DNA of 64,000 nt from Calendula officinalis (Eukaryota; Streptophyta; Magnoliopsida; Asterales; Asteraceae). Below the pieces are notes generated by a model. It searched no databases, was not told the origin of the DNA, and saw only the letters and a program-made list of their open reading frames with translations. Positions 12,115-27,872 of the stretch are shown here, piece after piece. The stretch is taken from NCBI GenBank assembly GCA_963853835.1, contig OY970826.1, forward strand, positions 6,308,001-6,372,000. The letters are read 5' to 3'. Numbering within the stretch: position 1 is the stretch's first letter; each line of letters starts with the position of its first letter. The translations under genes were made by a program, and so were the position numbers.

Positions 12115-13767
12115 TGTAACACCTCAATTTTCAAAACACCTTTTAAAACATATTTTTAAGTAAAAACATTACAATTCCGATATTCCCCAAAATACGGTTT
12201 AACAAAAATCATCAAAGTTTATCAGAGTATTAAAGCCGGTGTTACAAAAACAATATCATAGCCATAGGATAAACGAGAACTACCTACGAGCTCCCGAGCT
12301 AAACAACACTAGGCCACTTCTAACGCGACCCTCTAATCCATCGATCATGAACCTGAGTACATAGCAAAAACACAAACATAGTACGTGAGACAAAATTGCC
12401 TCGTGAGATACATGGGTTTTAGACCCGATAAACAAATAGTCAAATAATATCATTTAATCTTAAAATAATATTACTAAGTTTGTTTTGGGTCACTTTATCA
12501 CTTTCATCATTGGCCAATGTCAAGATAATCAGAATGCCTCCAATCTATCAAGACCATCATTTCCACGGTAATCGGAATGCCTCCAATCTACCGGGACTCA
12601 TAGGTATTGGGTAATCGGAATGCCTCCAATCTACCACTAACCTTAAGGTACCGTAATAACCGGAATGCCTCCAATCTACTACGGCCCTAGGGATATCATC
12701 ATCGTCATCATTTATTATCTTTTATCGTTATGAGTTTATAACTCCATCTTTTCTTATTCAATCAATCATGTAACCATCATACAAGCAATTCATCATATAT
12801 CACATAAATGACTAAATTACTTAAAGACTCGATAAAAATCATTTAATCATAAAAAAAACATTTACTAGCTATGTACCCAGTTTGAAAGTTCACATGTACT
12901 CACCTTAGCCAAGCTAACTCCAAATCGTGTCTAATAACACGAATCCTTGCTTTCCAACTCGTGAAATGTCACCAAACTTTAGGTCTTCTTGACCTACCAT
13001 CAATATCATTACAATAACTAGTTATTATCCATAACTAATCACTAATCAATCCATATTCACATTCCTAACCACCAAGTTCATCCAACTTGGTGAAATCTCA
13101 AACCCTAGTTCAAGATTTCCATCAATAAACCAGATCCAACTTGTACACATCGATTACAAGCTTACAATGAGTGTTCTACACCCATGATTAGTCACCTTCC
13201 CCAGAGATGACATGGATGGTTCCCCAAACCACCATTTCTACCCATACAAAGTTCACAAACTAACTACCAACTATCAAGGATCAAGAATCCTTACCTTTGA
13301 TGTTAAGATCCACAAGATTGAAGAAGGTTTGAGCTAGGAATCACCAAAATCGCCCCTTCTCTCTCTAAAATCGGCTGCACCACAACTTGGGTGAAAAATG
13401 AGCAAACCCTAACTTTTTCCCGATTTTAACCAGCTCGTCAATAGTTCGCGTTCGCGAACACAAGTTCGCGTCGCGAACTTTCCGTGTCGTGAGCCCTTCG
13501 CGATCGCTAAGTGTTCGGGAACTCTTCACGTCTGACTACCATTTTCCCTGCCTCGACTTCGCGAATCGCCAACCGGAGTTCGCGTCGCGAACTCCTCAGG
13601 TGTCCGAGGCTGCACTTTTTCAACTTTATCTCGACCTGGTTTCGCCCACAACTTCCTCGTACGATGTCCAAATGACACGAAACCAATCCCTACGTGTTTT
13701 AAACGATTTATCCTTATTTATCATATTTTTCCCATAATTTATTTTATTCAAATTTCGGGTCGTTACA
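12115..13767 (-). repeat. 3' LTR of the nested element
   Basis: The LTR begins TGTAACACCTC (plus strand) and ends GGGTCGTTACA. It has four spaced copies of a motif close to CGGAATGCCTCCAATCTAC at 12527-12680. CG-rich dyads lie at 13444-13459 (7-2-7), 13464-13478 and 13578-13592 (both GTTCGCGTCGCGAAC). The dyad nearest the LTR 5' end is 175 bp from it. Confidence 0.92.
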
Positions 13768-16700
13768 ACTATCCACCCCTTAAAAGGATTCCGTCCTCGG
13801 AATCAACTCAAGGATTTCCAATCCTCATTCCACTCCCAAATTATGATTCGATAATACTTATGCATTTAATCGCCCACTCGACCCGTTATACCCAAACGGG
13901 CCAAAGATCCAATCTTGAGTTCCTAATACCCGGACGGGTCAAAATTTCACAATTTGACCTTAACCTTTCTCATCATTTAACCAAACTCCTTACTCCCATT
14001 GGACTGATATGACCCAATCATTACTAATAACCATTTGATCAAAGTGATAGTCAACCCCTCGCTTTGACCAAGTTGTCAACGTTGTCCCATCTTTGACTTA
14101 AGCACAAAGTCAACAATATCTTGGAAACTTTCCTTACCCATTAGTGGTTCCATTAATCATCAATTCCTTAACCATCAATCTTACACTCATGGTCCAACAA
14201 CAATCATACTCGATTTCTAGGTTCCATTCGGAATACCCAATGGTCAAAGTCGCACCCTTTGACTACAATTATTTCCATTAATCCATTACCCACTATCTTA
14301 CGCATGAAGATGATACATTATGCCCTTATCCTTGACTAACCAATTTAAACGAAAGTCAAAACCCCATTTTGACTAAAGTCAACAATCTACTAGTTGACTA
14401 ACCTTGACTTTATGAATAAGGTCAACTTACCTTGCTAAATTCCACATATTCTTTATAACTAAGGCATCGCTTCCCAAGCTTTTCATTCCCGATTTCCTAT
14501 TTAGATTTCCTTTCTCAATTGTTCCCTTTTTCCTCGATTTCGATTTCCACAATCGATTAACAACTTCCATTTAAATTAATACCAAATCTCTATTACTTTT
14601 TAATTTTCATCCAATTACTTATACCTTTTACAATTTCCTTCAAACATCTTTATACCATACTTGAATTTCCCGATTACCGGCTCTAGAGTCTCAATCGTAT
14701 CCAATTGTGGCCTAACCACCCGATATACATCTTTCACCATTCATTGGCTACTAACCACTTTGCTTCCTAAAGCATTCTTTTTTCATGAACCATTAACTTG
14801 TAGGTATCCCCTACTCATACCTCTACTTAAACAGGACCCGTGTTTTCAATACAAATTCTCATTTGCCACATAATTATAGCAATAACTTAACCATAAAGTT
14901 CTACATACAACAGATATAACTTCACATTCCTGATACATCAAATCATACTTTAACTACGCCACCGAGATGATCGGAAAGCCTCCAATCCATCAGGGCCCAA
15001 ACTGTCACAATGATCGGAAAGCCTCCAATCCAAAGTGACTCATCCAAAACGATTCCATCTTGCATACAATTCATGTATGCATCATTACACTTAGCATCAT
15101 GCTATCATTTTCTTTCACAATTTACTTTCAATTTTTTCCTACTTATACATTATACCACACGATATACAAATAATCATTTCTAGTGATTCCCACCAATCTA
15201 CTCATTTATCAACCGACCTTATTCGATCCATTCTATCATTACTAAAACTTCTAACTTTTCTTCCACCCGGTCATCATGAGTCAACCAATCACAAATTGAT
15301 AAATCTTGACTTTTGCATAAAGTCAACCATACTTCTCCCAACTAACAAATTCTCTACTCGCAGGGTACTACCCGCAATTTATCACTTCCGGTTTTACTCA
15401 TCATTATTTCCTAAATAATTGTTCCCGTTTCCTTTTTACTTAAGGTCCTTCCCAATTAATCCGAGAGTCGCACCTTTACTTAAAGGTCACACTCATTACC
15501 GTTTCCTGACCTTCATTTGGTCACTCTTACTATCACTTAGTATTCCTTCAACCATCTTTGTACCCCACCGATCAATTTCATAACTTTTTATTCTCAAACA
15601 TCGGTATTAGATCCTCTACCGCAACACATTCCACAATTTCACGAAATTTTACCATATCTTGGTTACCAAATAATAAATTGGTCTCTAGAAGTTCTCTTTC
15701 CTCATATTCTATGAACCGTAGGCATCTCCTATCCATACATGTCCTAATGCAACCCGCACTAGCAAACCAACTTCTTATTTAACACGTAAAATTATAACAA
15801 TACAAATTAACCACATGGTCCTACATTCATCTCATTAATACATAAACATTATCATACGGACATAACAATCCATAATTCAACTATCACATCAAGATGACTG
15901 GAAAGCCTCCAATCCATCAAGATTCAACCAATTCTCATTAATCGGAAAGCCTCCGATCAAACGGGATTCCATTCTAAACCCTCCTACGTCACATACCATT
16001 CTAGTATACATCTTTTCACATCCCATAACTTTACCACTTTCTCACGCATTCAGTCGGTCATTTATTCACCATGCAATTAGCACACTCCCCATAACAACAC
16101 CTTATCATTTTCTTCCATCTTTAACCTATTCCCCATTGGGCATACTACTTAACGCGTTTCATATAACATTACCTTTTTCATTATCATATGCTTTCAACGG
16201 CCATCGCATAATACACGTGCATTGTACCCCGCGGGTAAACTATTAAAATTTCCGATTACTATTTACCGTTCAATTACACATTGACCACCCTTAACCGATT
16301 CATTTCCTTATTACCAAATTTCCAAATCTTTTGTCACCACTGGGTAACTACCAATCTATTTCGTTAACCATATTTCACCGGCCAACCCGGTCATCTTTGA
16401 GTCAACCAACCGACTCCGGTCTCACTCGTGACCCATGACTTGGCATCCAAAAGCTCAACACTCGATGTTCCCACCTTTATACATCGTGAGACTTAGAATT
16501 AATCCTTTCCCAACCGTAGTCTCACGCTACTCAATGCCACATACCGCCATACCATTACTATAACATGTAACCAACAATTATTTTCTTACCCTTAATATTG
16601 GATTCATCATTACTGTCACCAAGTTTGTCATGGCTATATGCCACCTTTTTACCCAACCACTTTCGACAATCAAAAGTCGTCATTCCCGACACTTATTCTT

Positions 16701-18001
16701 TTCCACATATTTCCCATTTATAAGTTCTAAGACATGACTATACCTTAGTCATTCTTTTGTTTACCATTCACGTGTAACAATCATTACATTGTTTATTCGG
16801 ATTCCCGCCGAATATCCAAATTCCATTTCCAAGGATCCTATTCCAAAAAGGAAAATTTCATCCATAGTAATAATTCTTATCAAGACTTAGTACTTCATTG
16901 TACTACTACATTTCTGTTAGAAATACTCACCATATCTCGTGTCTCATCCTTTTTACATATTAGTATCAACCCTTATATCCTTACTATATGCGACACATTT
17001 GTCTATAGTCCTTTCCAATACACGCTTCCACACACATCACTAACCGGGAAGACTATTCCCAAAAATAAATCCCCATGTCGTACAACTCGTTTCCAATTTC
17101 TAAAAGCACCAATTCGTGCAACAACCAAACAATTAAGCCATAATCACATAACATCAATCTTCACCTAAGATCTCCGAGGCTGCATCATGAACCCCCCTCT
17201 AGATTTCCTTCCGGGAAGACTTCCCCTATCAACTCACTCGTGAGTTCCTTTCACAACATATTGTACCGCACTCTCTTTCCAAAAGTTTCATACTACACGT
17301 CCCACCGTGTCAACGCCTCACCCTTTAATTATATGGATGTCAAACCCATCATATCTTTCTTTCTTCGCTTGCTACTCTCTAGCACTTTCTCAATCCACCG
17401 AATCCACCAATCGTGACCTCCGATTCAGAACTTCCGATTTACTCAACGGTTTTACATGCTATGACAACCTTATACAACATCCTTCCATTTCTTCCGACTA
17501 GGTCTGGCCACCTCTTTATGTAGCTACTTCTCACTACGGACTTCGCCATTCGATGATTCTTCCTTCGTACGGGTATTGGAATCATTCCTCCTACCCTTAA
17601 ACATACGGTTATCAATAGTCTATTTCACATTCTCATCCATAACCCTTCCCAATTTAGTGGAGCTCGTCCACTTTTCACATTCATTCTTTCGCCATAACAA
17701 CGTATTCAACAAACAAGATTCAAACGGCCAGCTCAACAGTTAAAAACAACACAATTAGATCAAAACATGTCAGTTCTCATAGGGGTCGACCCTATCATAC
17801 TAATGCCCTACAGTCTCAAAAGACTCACATTGCACACTGCATAACAACTTCTATAGGTCCCCTAGGTTCAACCCTAAACTTAACATAAAGTCTCAAGGTC
17901 AACCTATCGATCTCAAGGAATCTTACATTCCTATTGCTACAGTCTAAGACTAGGATGGACATCCAACCTAATTCACTTAAACTATAGCTCTGATACCAAG
18001 T
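13768..18001 (-). other. non-coding internal domain of the nested element
   Basis: These 4.2 kb contain no reading frame with gag, protease, reverse transcriptase or integrase motifs on either strand. Repeated blocks near GATCGGAAAGCCTCCAATCC (around 14970, 15010, 15900, 15950) echo the motif found four times in each LTR. The purine tract lies at the left edge and the primer-binding site at the right edge. Confidence 0.75.
17987..17998 (-). other. primer-binding site (initiator tRNA-Met)
   Basis: GCTCTGATACCA on the plus strand is TGGTATCAGAGC on the minus strand, the complement of the 3' end of plant initiator tRNA-Met. It lies 3 nt from the LTR edge. The plus-strand element at 36702 has the same sequence and spacing. 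Confidence 0.9.
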
Positions 18002-19654
18002 CGTAACACCTCAATTTTCAAAACACCTTTTAAAACATATTTTTAAGTAAAAACATTACAATTCCGATATTCCCCAAAATACGGTTTAACAAAAATCATC
18101 AAAGTTTATCAGAGTATTAAAGCCGGTGTTACAAAAACAATATCATAGCCATAGGATAAACGAGAACTACCTACGAGCTCCCGAGCTAAACAACACTAGG
18201 CCACTTCTAACGCGACCCTCTAATCCATCGATCCTGAACCTGAGTACATAGCAAAAACACAAACATAGTACGTGAGACAAAATTGCCTCGTGAGATACAT
18301 GGGTTTTAGACCCGATAAACAAATAGTCAAATAATATCATTTAATCTTAAAATAATATTACTAAGTTTGTTTTGGGTCACTTTATCACTTTCATCATTGG
18401 CCAATGTCAAGATAATCGGAATGCCTCCAATCTATCAAGACCATCATTTCCACGGTAATCGGAATGCCTCCAATCTACCGGGACTCATAGGTATTGGGTA
18501 ATCGGAATGCCTCCAATCTACCACTAACCTTAAGGTACCGTAATAACCGGAATGCCTCCAATCTACTACGGCCCTAGGGATATCATCATCGTCATCATTG
18601 CTTATCTTTTATCGTTATGAGTTTATAACTCCATCTTTTCTTATTCAATCAATCATGTAACCATCATACAAGCAATTCATCATATATCACATAAATGACT
18701 AAATTACTTAAAGACTCGATAAAAATCATTTAATCATAAAAAAAACATTTACTAGCTATGTACCCAGTTTGAAAGTTCACATGTACTCACCTTAGCCAAG
18801 CTAACTCCAAATCGTGTCTAATAACACGAATCCTTGCTTTCCAACTCGTGAAATGTCACCAAACTTTAGGTCTTCTTGACCTACCATCAATATCATTACA
18901 ATAACTAGTTATTATCCATAACTAATCACTAATAAATCCATATTCACATTCCTAACCACCAAGTTCATCCAACTTGGTGAAATCTCAAACCCTAGTTCAA
19001 GATTTCCATCAATAAACCAGATCCAACTTGTACACATCGATTACAAGCTTACAATGAGTGTTCTACACCCATGATTAGTCACCTTCCCCAGAGATGACAT
19101 GGATGGTTCCCCAAACCACCATTTCTACCCATACAAAGTTCACAAACTAACTACCAACTATCAAGGATCAAGAATCCTTACCTTTGATGTTAAGATCCAC
19201 AAGATTGAAGAAGGTTTGAGCTAGGAATCACCAAAATCGCCCCTTCTCTCTCTAAAATCGGCTGCACCACAACTTGGGTGAAAAATGAGCAAACCCTAAC
19301 TTTTTCCCGATTTTAACCAGCTCGTCCATAGTTCGCGTTCGCGAACACAAGTTCGCGTCGCGAACTTTCCGTGTCGTGAGCCCTTCACGATCGCTAAGTG
19401 TTCGGGAACTCTTCACGTATGACTACCATTTTCCCTGCCTCGACTTCGCGAATCGCCAACCGGAGTTCGCGTCGCGAACTCCTTAGGTGTCCGAGGCTGC
19501 ACTTTTTCAACTTTATCTCGACCTGGTTTCGCCCACAACTTCCTCGTACGATGACCAAATGACACGAAACCAATCCCTACGTGTTTTAAACGATTTATCC
19601 TTATTTATCATATTTTTCCCATAATTTATTTTATTCAAATTTCGGGTCGTTACA
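18002..19654 (-). repeat. 5' LTR of the nested element
   Basis: It is nearly identical to 12115-13767. The outer base is C instead of T (18002), so its TG...CA end is slightly mutated. The same CG-rich dyads and CCTCCAATC motifs are present. Confidence 0.92.
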
Positions 19655-20301
19655 ATAACTAAGCACGATATGTAAGGATTCTTACCCTTGATGCTTGAGT
19701 CCTTCAAGATGATGAAGATTTGAGCTCCTTAGCTCCAAAAACGACCAAAAACTCTCCAAAAACGGTTGCACTAGGTCTAGGGTTCGTAGGTGTTATGAGC
19801 CCTAGCTTCTACACAACTTTATATAGTCCAGACAATCCTCGCGTCCCGCTCGCGTTTGCCTCGCGCCGCGAGGTGACGCGGGATGTCCTCTTGGTCGCCG
19901 CTGAAAGCCGACTTCGCGTCCCGCTCGCGCCTGGCTCGCGCCGCGAGCTTGACGCGAAGCTTAACACGAGCTCGGCGCGAGTCTCTCGCGTCTGAGCTCT
20001 GAACCCACTGTTCGATCTCGCGTCTGGCTCACGCCTGCCTCGCGCCGTGAGGGCTGTTCCTGCCAGATTATTGGTCTTTAAACTTGTTTCCATCCAAGTT
20101 TTGACCCATACTTGGTTATACGAAGTCACAAACATTCAAACATTGGATAAAACACAAACAAAAATGTAAACTAACATAAATAACGAAATTCACATAAATC
20201 CCGAATAAATACACGAAATGAAAAACGTAAAATTACGGTCGTTACAGGATTTATTTTTAATTATTAAGGGTTTTATTTTTACCAGTAACTAGTAAATATT
20301 A

Positions 20302-20556
20302 TCCTCTTGTCCCTTTAAATAGTTATCATTTCTCTTAAAATGTTTGTCTCATAAAAAAAGTTCTCATATCTCAAATTAAAGGGATCAACTCAATAAAATA
20401 ATATTATTATCATGTATCCCACCACTAATTATCTCTTTAAAAACATATTCTCTCTCCAAAATAATCTTATATTTTAATTAAATTTATTAATAAGGACCTC
20501 ACCACTAACTATATGTACCCAAGAGAAATGAGAATTTTTTAAAGAGATGGATAGAG
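20302..20556. mobile_element. Stowaway-like MITE, TSD TA
   Basis: The left end TCCTCTTGTCCCTTTAAATAG and the right end read on the other strand (CTCTATCCATCTCTTTAAA) form an imperfect inverted repeat, with the following TCTCATTTCTCTT shared. TA flanks both sides (20300-20301, 20557-20558). This matches Tc1/mariner-type Stowaway MITEs. Confidence 0.6.
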
Positions 20557-20558
20557 TA

Positions 20559-20845
20559 ATCTTCTATATTAAATCAACTAGCAGGGTACCCGCGCAATGC
20601 GGCAGCGGGTACTAAGAAACCATATTTCGTGGCGAGCAAGTGTTGTTCGTTTACATGGTAATAATTGTTGCTAGAAATAAATAATTAAACGGAAATGTGG
20701 ATTTTGGTTCGAATCTTATTAGCCGCGATTTTTTTTTTAAGGTAGAGAACTAACTAACAAAAGTGGAAAGGTCCTTAAAATCAAGTTTAAGGAGCTCCTT
20801 AAACTTGCCTAATGGGGTAGGCCTAAATGCTTTATATAGTAGTAA
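20559..20845 (+). mobile_element. possible small non-autonomous Helitron
   Basis: It begins TCTTCTATATTAAATC, followed by the GC-rich CAGGGTACCCGCGCAATGCGG, similar to 5' ends of plant Helitrons. A perfect 26-bp palindrome lies at 20782-20807, and the end TAAATGCTTTATATAGTAG resembles a CTRR-type 3' terminus. Related end strings occur near 31764, 54345-54420 and 54850. No Rep/helicase is present, and the exact 3' end is uncertain. Confidence 0.4.
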
Positions 20846-20849
20846 GATT

Positions 20850-22074
20850 AAGTGAATTTTATTGAAAAACAAAAAGGGAAATTGAAAACAATAGCTCCCG
20901 AGTTTTGAACTTTTGACGCATGGTTCTTTGTGTTAAAGACAGAATTAATTGCTCTAGAAGTATTTTGTTTAAATTATTACCAGCTCGATAGCAAACTTTT
21001 TAGTTATATTTCACGTTTCAAAATAAGTAATACACTTATTTTAAAACTAAAGAAATATATACGTTTAGATTAACTTATGGCTATTTGATTTTATGTCTTA
21101 GTCAATCATTTGTTGTTAAACGACACGAATTTTGTACAATTTTTTGATCATATGCATTAGGAGGCCATTCACACTTGACACTACGCACGATATGGTGGCA
21201 CGCCGGTTTGGGCGGACGTGGCAAGCAGGGGGTGCGGTGGGAGGGGGTGGGTGTCTCGCCACTTCACCTGGGGCTCTAAAGTGTTGCCGCCATCACTCCA
21301 AATTCCCATCTCTCTCTTTCTCTCTAATGGCCATAAACAAAAAAAATTGACTAACAATATGAAATTTTCACAGCCAAAGTATACATCATTATCTTTATCT
21401 TTAATATATATAATGCATTTGAGACTTTTCCAAATAGGAAGTCATAATTATCAGCACACCGACTTTCCTAAATAATCAGGTTGTATTTTCAACATACCTA
21501 TTAGCTGGTCAGAAACCTGGTGGCAAAAACAGACTCACACGAACCCGAGAGTGAAGCGTGCATGACTACGAGCCTAATTATATTATAGTCAAAACAGTCT
21601 ACTTTATTTATTATTATATTTACTTTTTCGCTAAAAGAAAATATGTGTTTTGAATGTCAAAAAAAAATTAACCATATTTTTTTGTTTACTGTCAAATGAA
21701 TGCCAAATTCTGAAAAACTAATGTTTTTTTAACTTTCATTAAGTCATACATCTCACCAACCTCGCTACCACCCGCCGCCACTATATTCTTCATCTCGTTC
21801 CTGACCCATAGCGTGAATACTCTACTATATTAAACCAAACAACGTCGGTCAAAGATGATCACGAGGGACAACGTGACCTGTTATTTTTTCAGGAGGTAAA
21901 ATGCCCATATATTGAACCAAATTGAATTATACAACAATTTGTAGGTAACAATTTATTTTTCCTATTTTTAATTAAGACAAAGTTGAATATTTGCTTATTT
22001 AATGGTTCTTTTCCCTGTGCAATATCGTTATTGAGAAGAGAAAAAAAACATACAACATGTGCCATTAGTGGTTG
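20850..22074. other. intergenic, no supported gene
   Basis: No gene is supported. A GC-richer block at about 21160-21330 looks like part of a MITE, but I could not find matching ends. The rest is AT-rich. Confidence 0.45.
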
Positions 22075-22077
22075 TAA

Positions 22078-22403
22078 GACCGCTCCCAACACTGCATCCA
22101 ACTGATACCGTTAGTTGTTGTCAAATCAGCATCACGTCAGCTCATCCTCAAACCGACACTAAACTGACGTAACCATGCCAACAATACGACTTCCCTTTAA
22201 TTTTTTTGGGACCCACCATTACAAAACACACACACACACAAAATACCCCTTTGGGCCCACCCTATTCAACCGGCGCTTACCCCTTCTCTTGTCTCCAAAG
22301 TGGCGGGACCCCAACTGGCGGAACCACTGACGGAGGCGTGCCAATGGTGTAAACAACTGGCGTGCAAGTGGCGGAGCCACTGCACCCTCCGTTGGCAGTG
22401 GTC
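22078..22403. mobile_element. Tourist/Harbinger MITE, TSD TAA
   Basis: The left end GACCGCTCCCAACACTGC and the right end (GACCACTGCCAACGGAGG read on the other strand) are inverted repeats flanked by TAA (22075-22077, 22404-22406). The ends resemble those of the Harbinger transposase relic at 56977-59356 (GACCGGTGCCAACGGT), so that type of transposase may have moved it. Confidence 0.75.
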
Positions 22404-22645
22404 TAACACACGCGGTCATATGGTACAAAACTCTTTTTGTGCACATCTTGAGGAATAGGAAGAAGATAAGAGAAAGGGACATCGAAAGTGAAAGGCAAAG
22501 GAAACTAGTGAGAATGCTAGCTAATGATCATGCATTTTGGTTGATATTTAGAAATAATTGGAGGATATATATCAAAATAAACAAAATATCGAAATTAAAA
22601 ATTTGATTATTATATGTATTTCACATTTATCTATGTCAAATTATG

Positions 22646-22921
22646 TGTTGGGTCACATTCTAGAGTATTAATATATTTTAGGGGTATAATGTGACAGTTT
22701 ATTATAATCAATAGTCTAGGGTTATTTTATGTAATTAGTCAATACTAGGCCTAGGTATAAATACCTAGTTGTAACCTAGTATTGTTAAGCTTGCCGACTT
22801 ATTGAAAAAGAAACGATCGTTTGTGTGTGTGAAGCTTCTTCTTGTTCTTCCAATTAATCTTTGTTCTTGCTTAATTGTTTGATTAATCGATACATACGGA
22901 TTCACATTATGTGTATCTACA
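22646..22921 (+). repeat. possible short copia-type solo LTR
   Basis: The block starts TGTTGGGTCACATTC and ends TGTATCTACA, and contains a good TATA box (GTATAAATACC near 22757) followed by a CT-rich leader. These are features of short Ty1/copia LTRs. I could not find a matching 5-bp duplication, so the borders or the identity may be wrong. Confidence 0.35.
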
Positions 22922-23346
22922 ATAATTTTTTTAAGTATATATGAAAATATTCATACGTATATTTATTTGAAATATAAAAGTATCAATTTCTGAATTTGCT
23001 AATTTATATAGTTTAAATTTGATATAAATACATAAGTATATAATTTTAGTGTTGAAAAAACAATCTCATTAACTACTCTCATTAGTTGGATGGTGTTGGG
23101 GTCACCAAATATTATATTAAAAGAACAAAAAAGAGGATCACTAGGTTTGTGGAAAGGACTAAATCACAAGCAAGGTTCATCCATTTTTTTATTATTATAT
23201 TTTTTAATATGATGTACAATATTGTGATTAGTTGGAGTGGGTTGTTAATTAGTGTGAAAAATAATGTTGGATTGAGTTGTAAAATTTGAAGAGAGAGAAA
23301 TTATTTTTTACTAAAAGGGTTAGGTTAGGTTGAGTTGTTTTTTTAA

Positions 23347-23495
23347 GGGTGTTGTTAATGACAACTCTTAGGTCCGTCACTAACATATATAAAAAACTTG
23401 TACATTGATTAAAAAAATAATATTCCTAAAATTCAGGGGGTTGTCTTTTATTGTTTTGCCTTTTTAATGACAGCCGGCTGTCATTATCATTTTCC
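23347..23495. mobile_element. small MULE-type MITE (family with 34037 and 49711)
   Basis: Ends are GGGTGTTGTTAATGACA on the left and GGAAAATGATAATGACAGCC read from the right. Both match the copy at 49711-49865, whose 9-bp duplication is perfect. Here the flanks TTTTTTTAA and TTTTTTAAA differ by one position. Confidence 0.55.
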
Positions 23496-23524
23496 TTTTT
23501 TAAATGACAAACCTAACATATTCA

Positions 23525-23610
23525 TTACTATGTTTATGATGTGACTCGAACTCCTGACCTCAATATTAAAAGGTAAATATCATATTAATAAACCAAAGAT
23601 CATTTGGTAC
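23525..23610 (-). repeat. degenerate tRNA-derived SINE fragment
   Basis: On the minus strand, GAGGTCAGGAGTTCGAGTCAC resembles the box B region of an RNA polymerase III promoter. The upstream part is degraded and no clear duplication flanks it. Confidence 0.3.
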
Positions 23611-23907
23611 TTGTAACTTTTAGATCCACTTACTAGAAGTCTCGGTAAAAGATGTTATATTTTTAGTTTTAGTGATTTTTTTTATTAAAAAAGCAACTCT
23701 ATTTTCACTCTTTTTGTGTCCCATATGCAAGTTTTTAGAAACGATACTCTTGTTTACACTTTTTTAAATGCAAGTATAATGCAATAATGTTTATATTCAT
23801 AATTACTCGGCATTTGTATAGTACAAGGAATTAGTGTATATCAAATCATTCATACCACCACATTCATTCTCTTTCTGAAACTTGTCTCACTCCACATATT
23901 TAATAAT

Positions 23908-24096
23908 ATAATATGTGTAATTATTGTTTGAATTTAATTTGATTAAATTACACTGAGTCAACGAGGACCAGGGGAATAACGGTCAGGTTAGCTTGGAAAT
24001 TATTATTTTTTTGGATAAATATTGCTTTATAAAAAACGCATGGAAAATCCAAATTCAAATTCAAAACCTGGGTATCTGTCTCGTCCCGTCGAGTCC
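23908..24096. repeat. direct duplication, unit 1, first segment
   Basis: This matches 31788-32050. Shared strings include TGATTAAATTACACTGA and GGATAAATATTGCTTTATAA. The unit continues at 29670-29979 and 31435-31651 after removal of two insertions. Unit 2 has about 80 extra bases here (about 31850-31935). Confidence 0.8.
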
Positions 24097-24429
24097 TGTA
24101 ACACCCGTATTTTTAAAACATCGTTTAAATCATTTAAAATACATTTTTCCAATAATTGACATATTGTCCAAAATACAGTTTAACAAAAACTTTAAAACCT
24201 TTATCAGAGTGTACAAAAATACGGTGTCACCAAGTATATCAAAACCAAAGGCAACGGGATCTACCTATGAGCTCCCGAACTAACATCTCTAGGCCACTTC
24301 TAATGCAACCTTCTATCACTTCAAACCTGTACCTGAGTACACAGCCACAAAAACAAACGTAGTACGTGAGACAAAATAGTCTCGTGAGATACATGGGTTT
24401 TAGACCCTAAAAATAATATCATTTCATAA

Positions 24430-27603
<3,174 letters not shown>

Positions 27604-27740
27604 TACATCAATACCGTCTAGTCACCGTATTGTGACCCTATCAATTTCTGATCTCCTGGCAATTATATCTAACTATCGGGTTGCCCCCGAACTAGCTAGA
27701 AGCACAAACATACCTAATACATAACATATATGTACTAGAA

Positions 27741-27872
27741 TCACATTAACTTACTAACCGAAATCCATCGCCATTAGTAAGCTTCACATTAACTTACTAA
27801 CCGAAATCCATCGCCATTAGTAAGCTTCACATTAACTTATTAACCGAAATCCATCGCCATTAATAAGCTTCA
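27741..27872. repeat. 43-bp tandem repeat, three copies
   Basis: The unit starts TCACATTAACTTACTAACCG and repeats at 27741, 27784 and 27827; the third copy has small changes. It lies inside the LTR at 24097. The related LTR at 6605 has a single copy of similar sequence near 7053. Confidence 0.9.

Larger units (their letters stand above)
12115..19654 (-). mobile_element. full-length minus-strand LTR retrotransposon, non-coding interior (TSD ATAAC)
   Basis: Two 1653-bp LTRs (12115-13767 and 18002-19654) flank a 4.2-kb interior. The duplication ATAAC is perfect (12110-12114, 19655-19659). On the minus strand the order is 5' LTR (right), primer-binding site complementary to initiator tRNA-Met (17987-17998), interior, purine tract (about 13768-13795), 3' LTR (left). 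The interior has no gag or pol frame that I can find, so it resembles a large retrotransposon derivative (LARD) that depends on proteins from another element. By eye the LTRs differ at about 11 positions (about 0.7%), so the insertion is recent. It sits inside the solo LTR at 10898. Confidence 0.92.
10898..20246 (-). mobile_element. solo LTR (TSD GGATT) split by a younger LTR retrotransposon
   Basis: The left part (10898-12114) begins TGTAATACACC and the right part (19655-20246) ends ACGGTCGTTACA. The 5-bp duplication GGATT is perfect (10893-10897, 20247-20251). Removing the nested element at 12115-19654 and one copy of its ATAAC duplication leaves about 1.8 kb with LTR ends and no internal domain, so this is a solo LTR made by recombination between two LTRs. 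It is oriented minus, with start TGTAACGACCG. A cluster of 15-bp dyads lies at 19859-20052, including CCTCGCGCCGCGAGG and GCTCGCGCCGCGAGC. Confidence 0.85.

Noticed and set aside
19720..20135. Overlapping open frames on both strands
   Set aside because: They lie in the GC-rich dyad cluster of an LTR and are explained by its CG-rich composition.
21132..21475. Possible MITE or gene near the GC-rich block
   Set aside because: I could not find matching terminal repeats or a duplication, and the frames show no domain.
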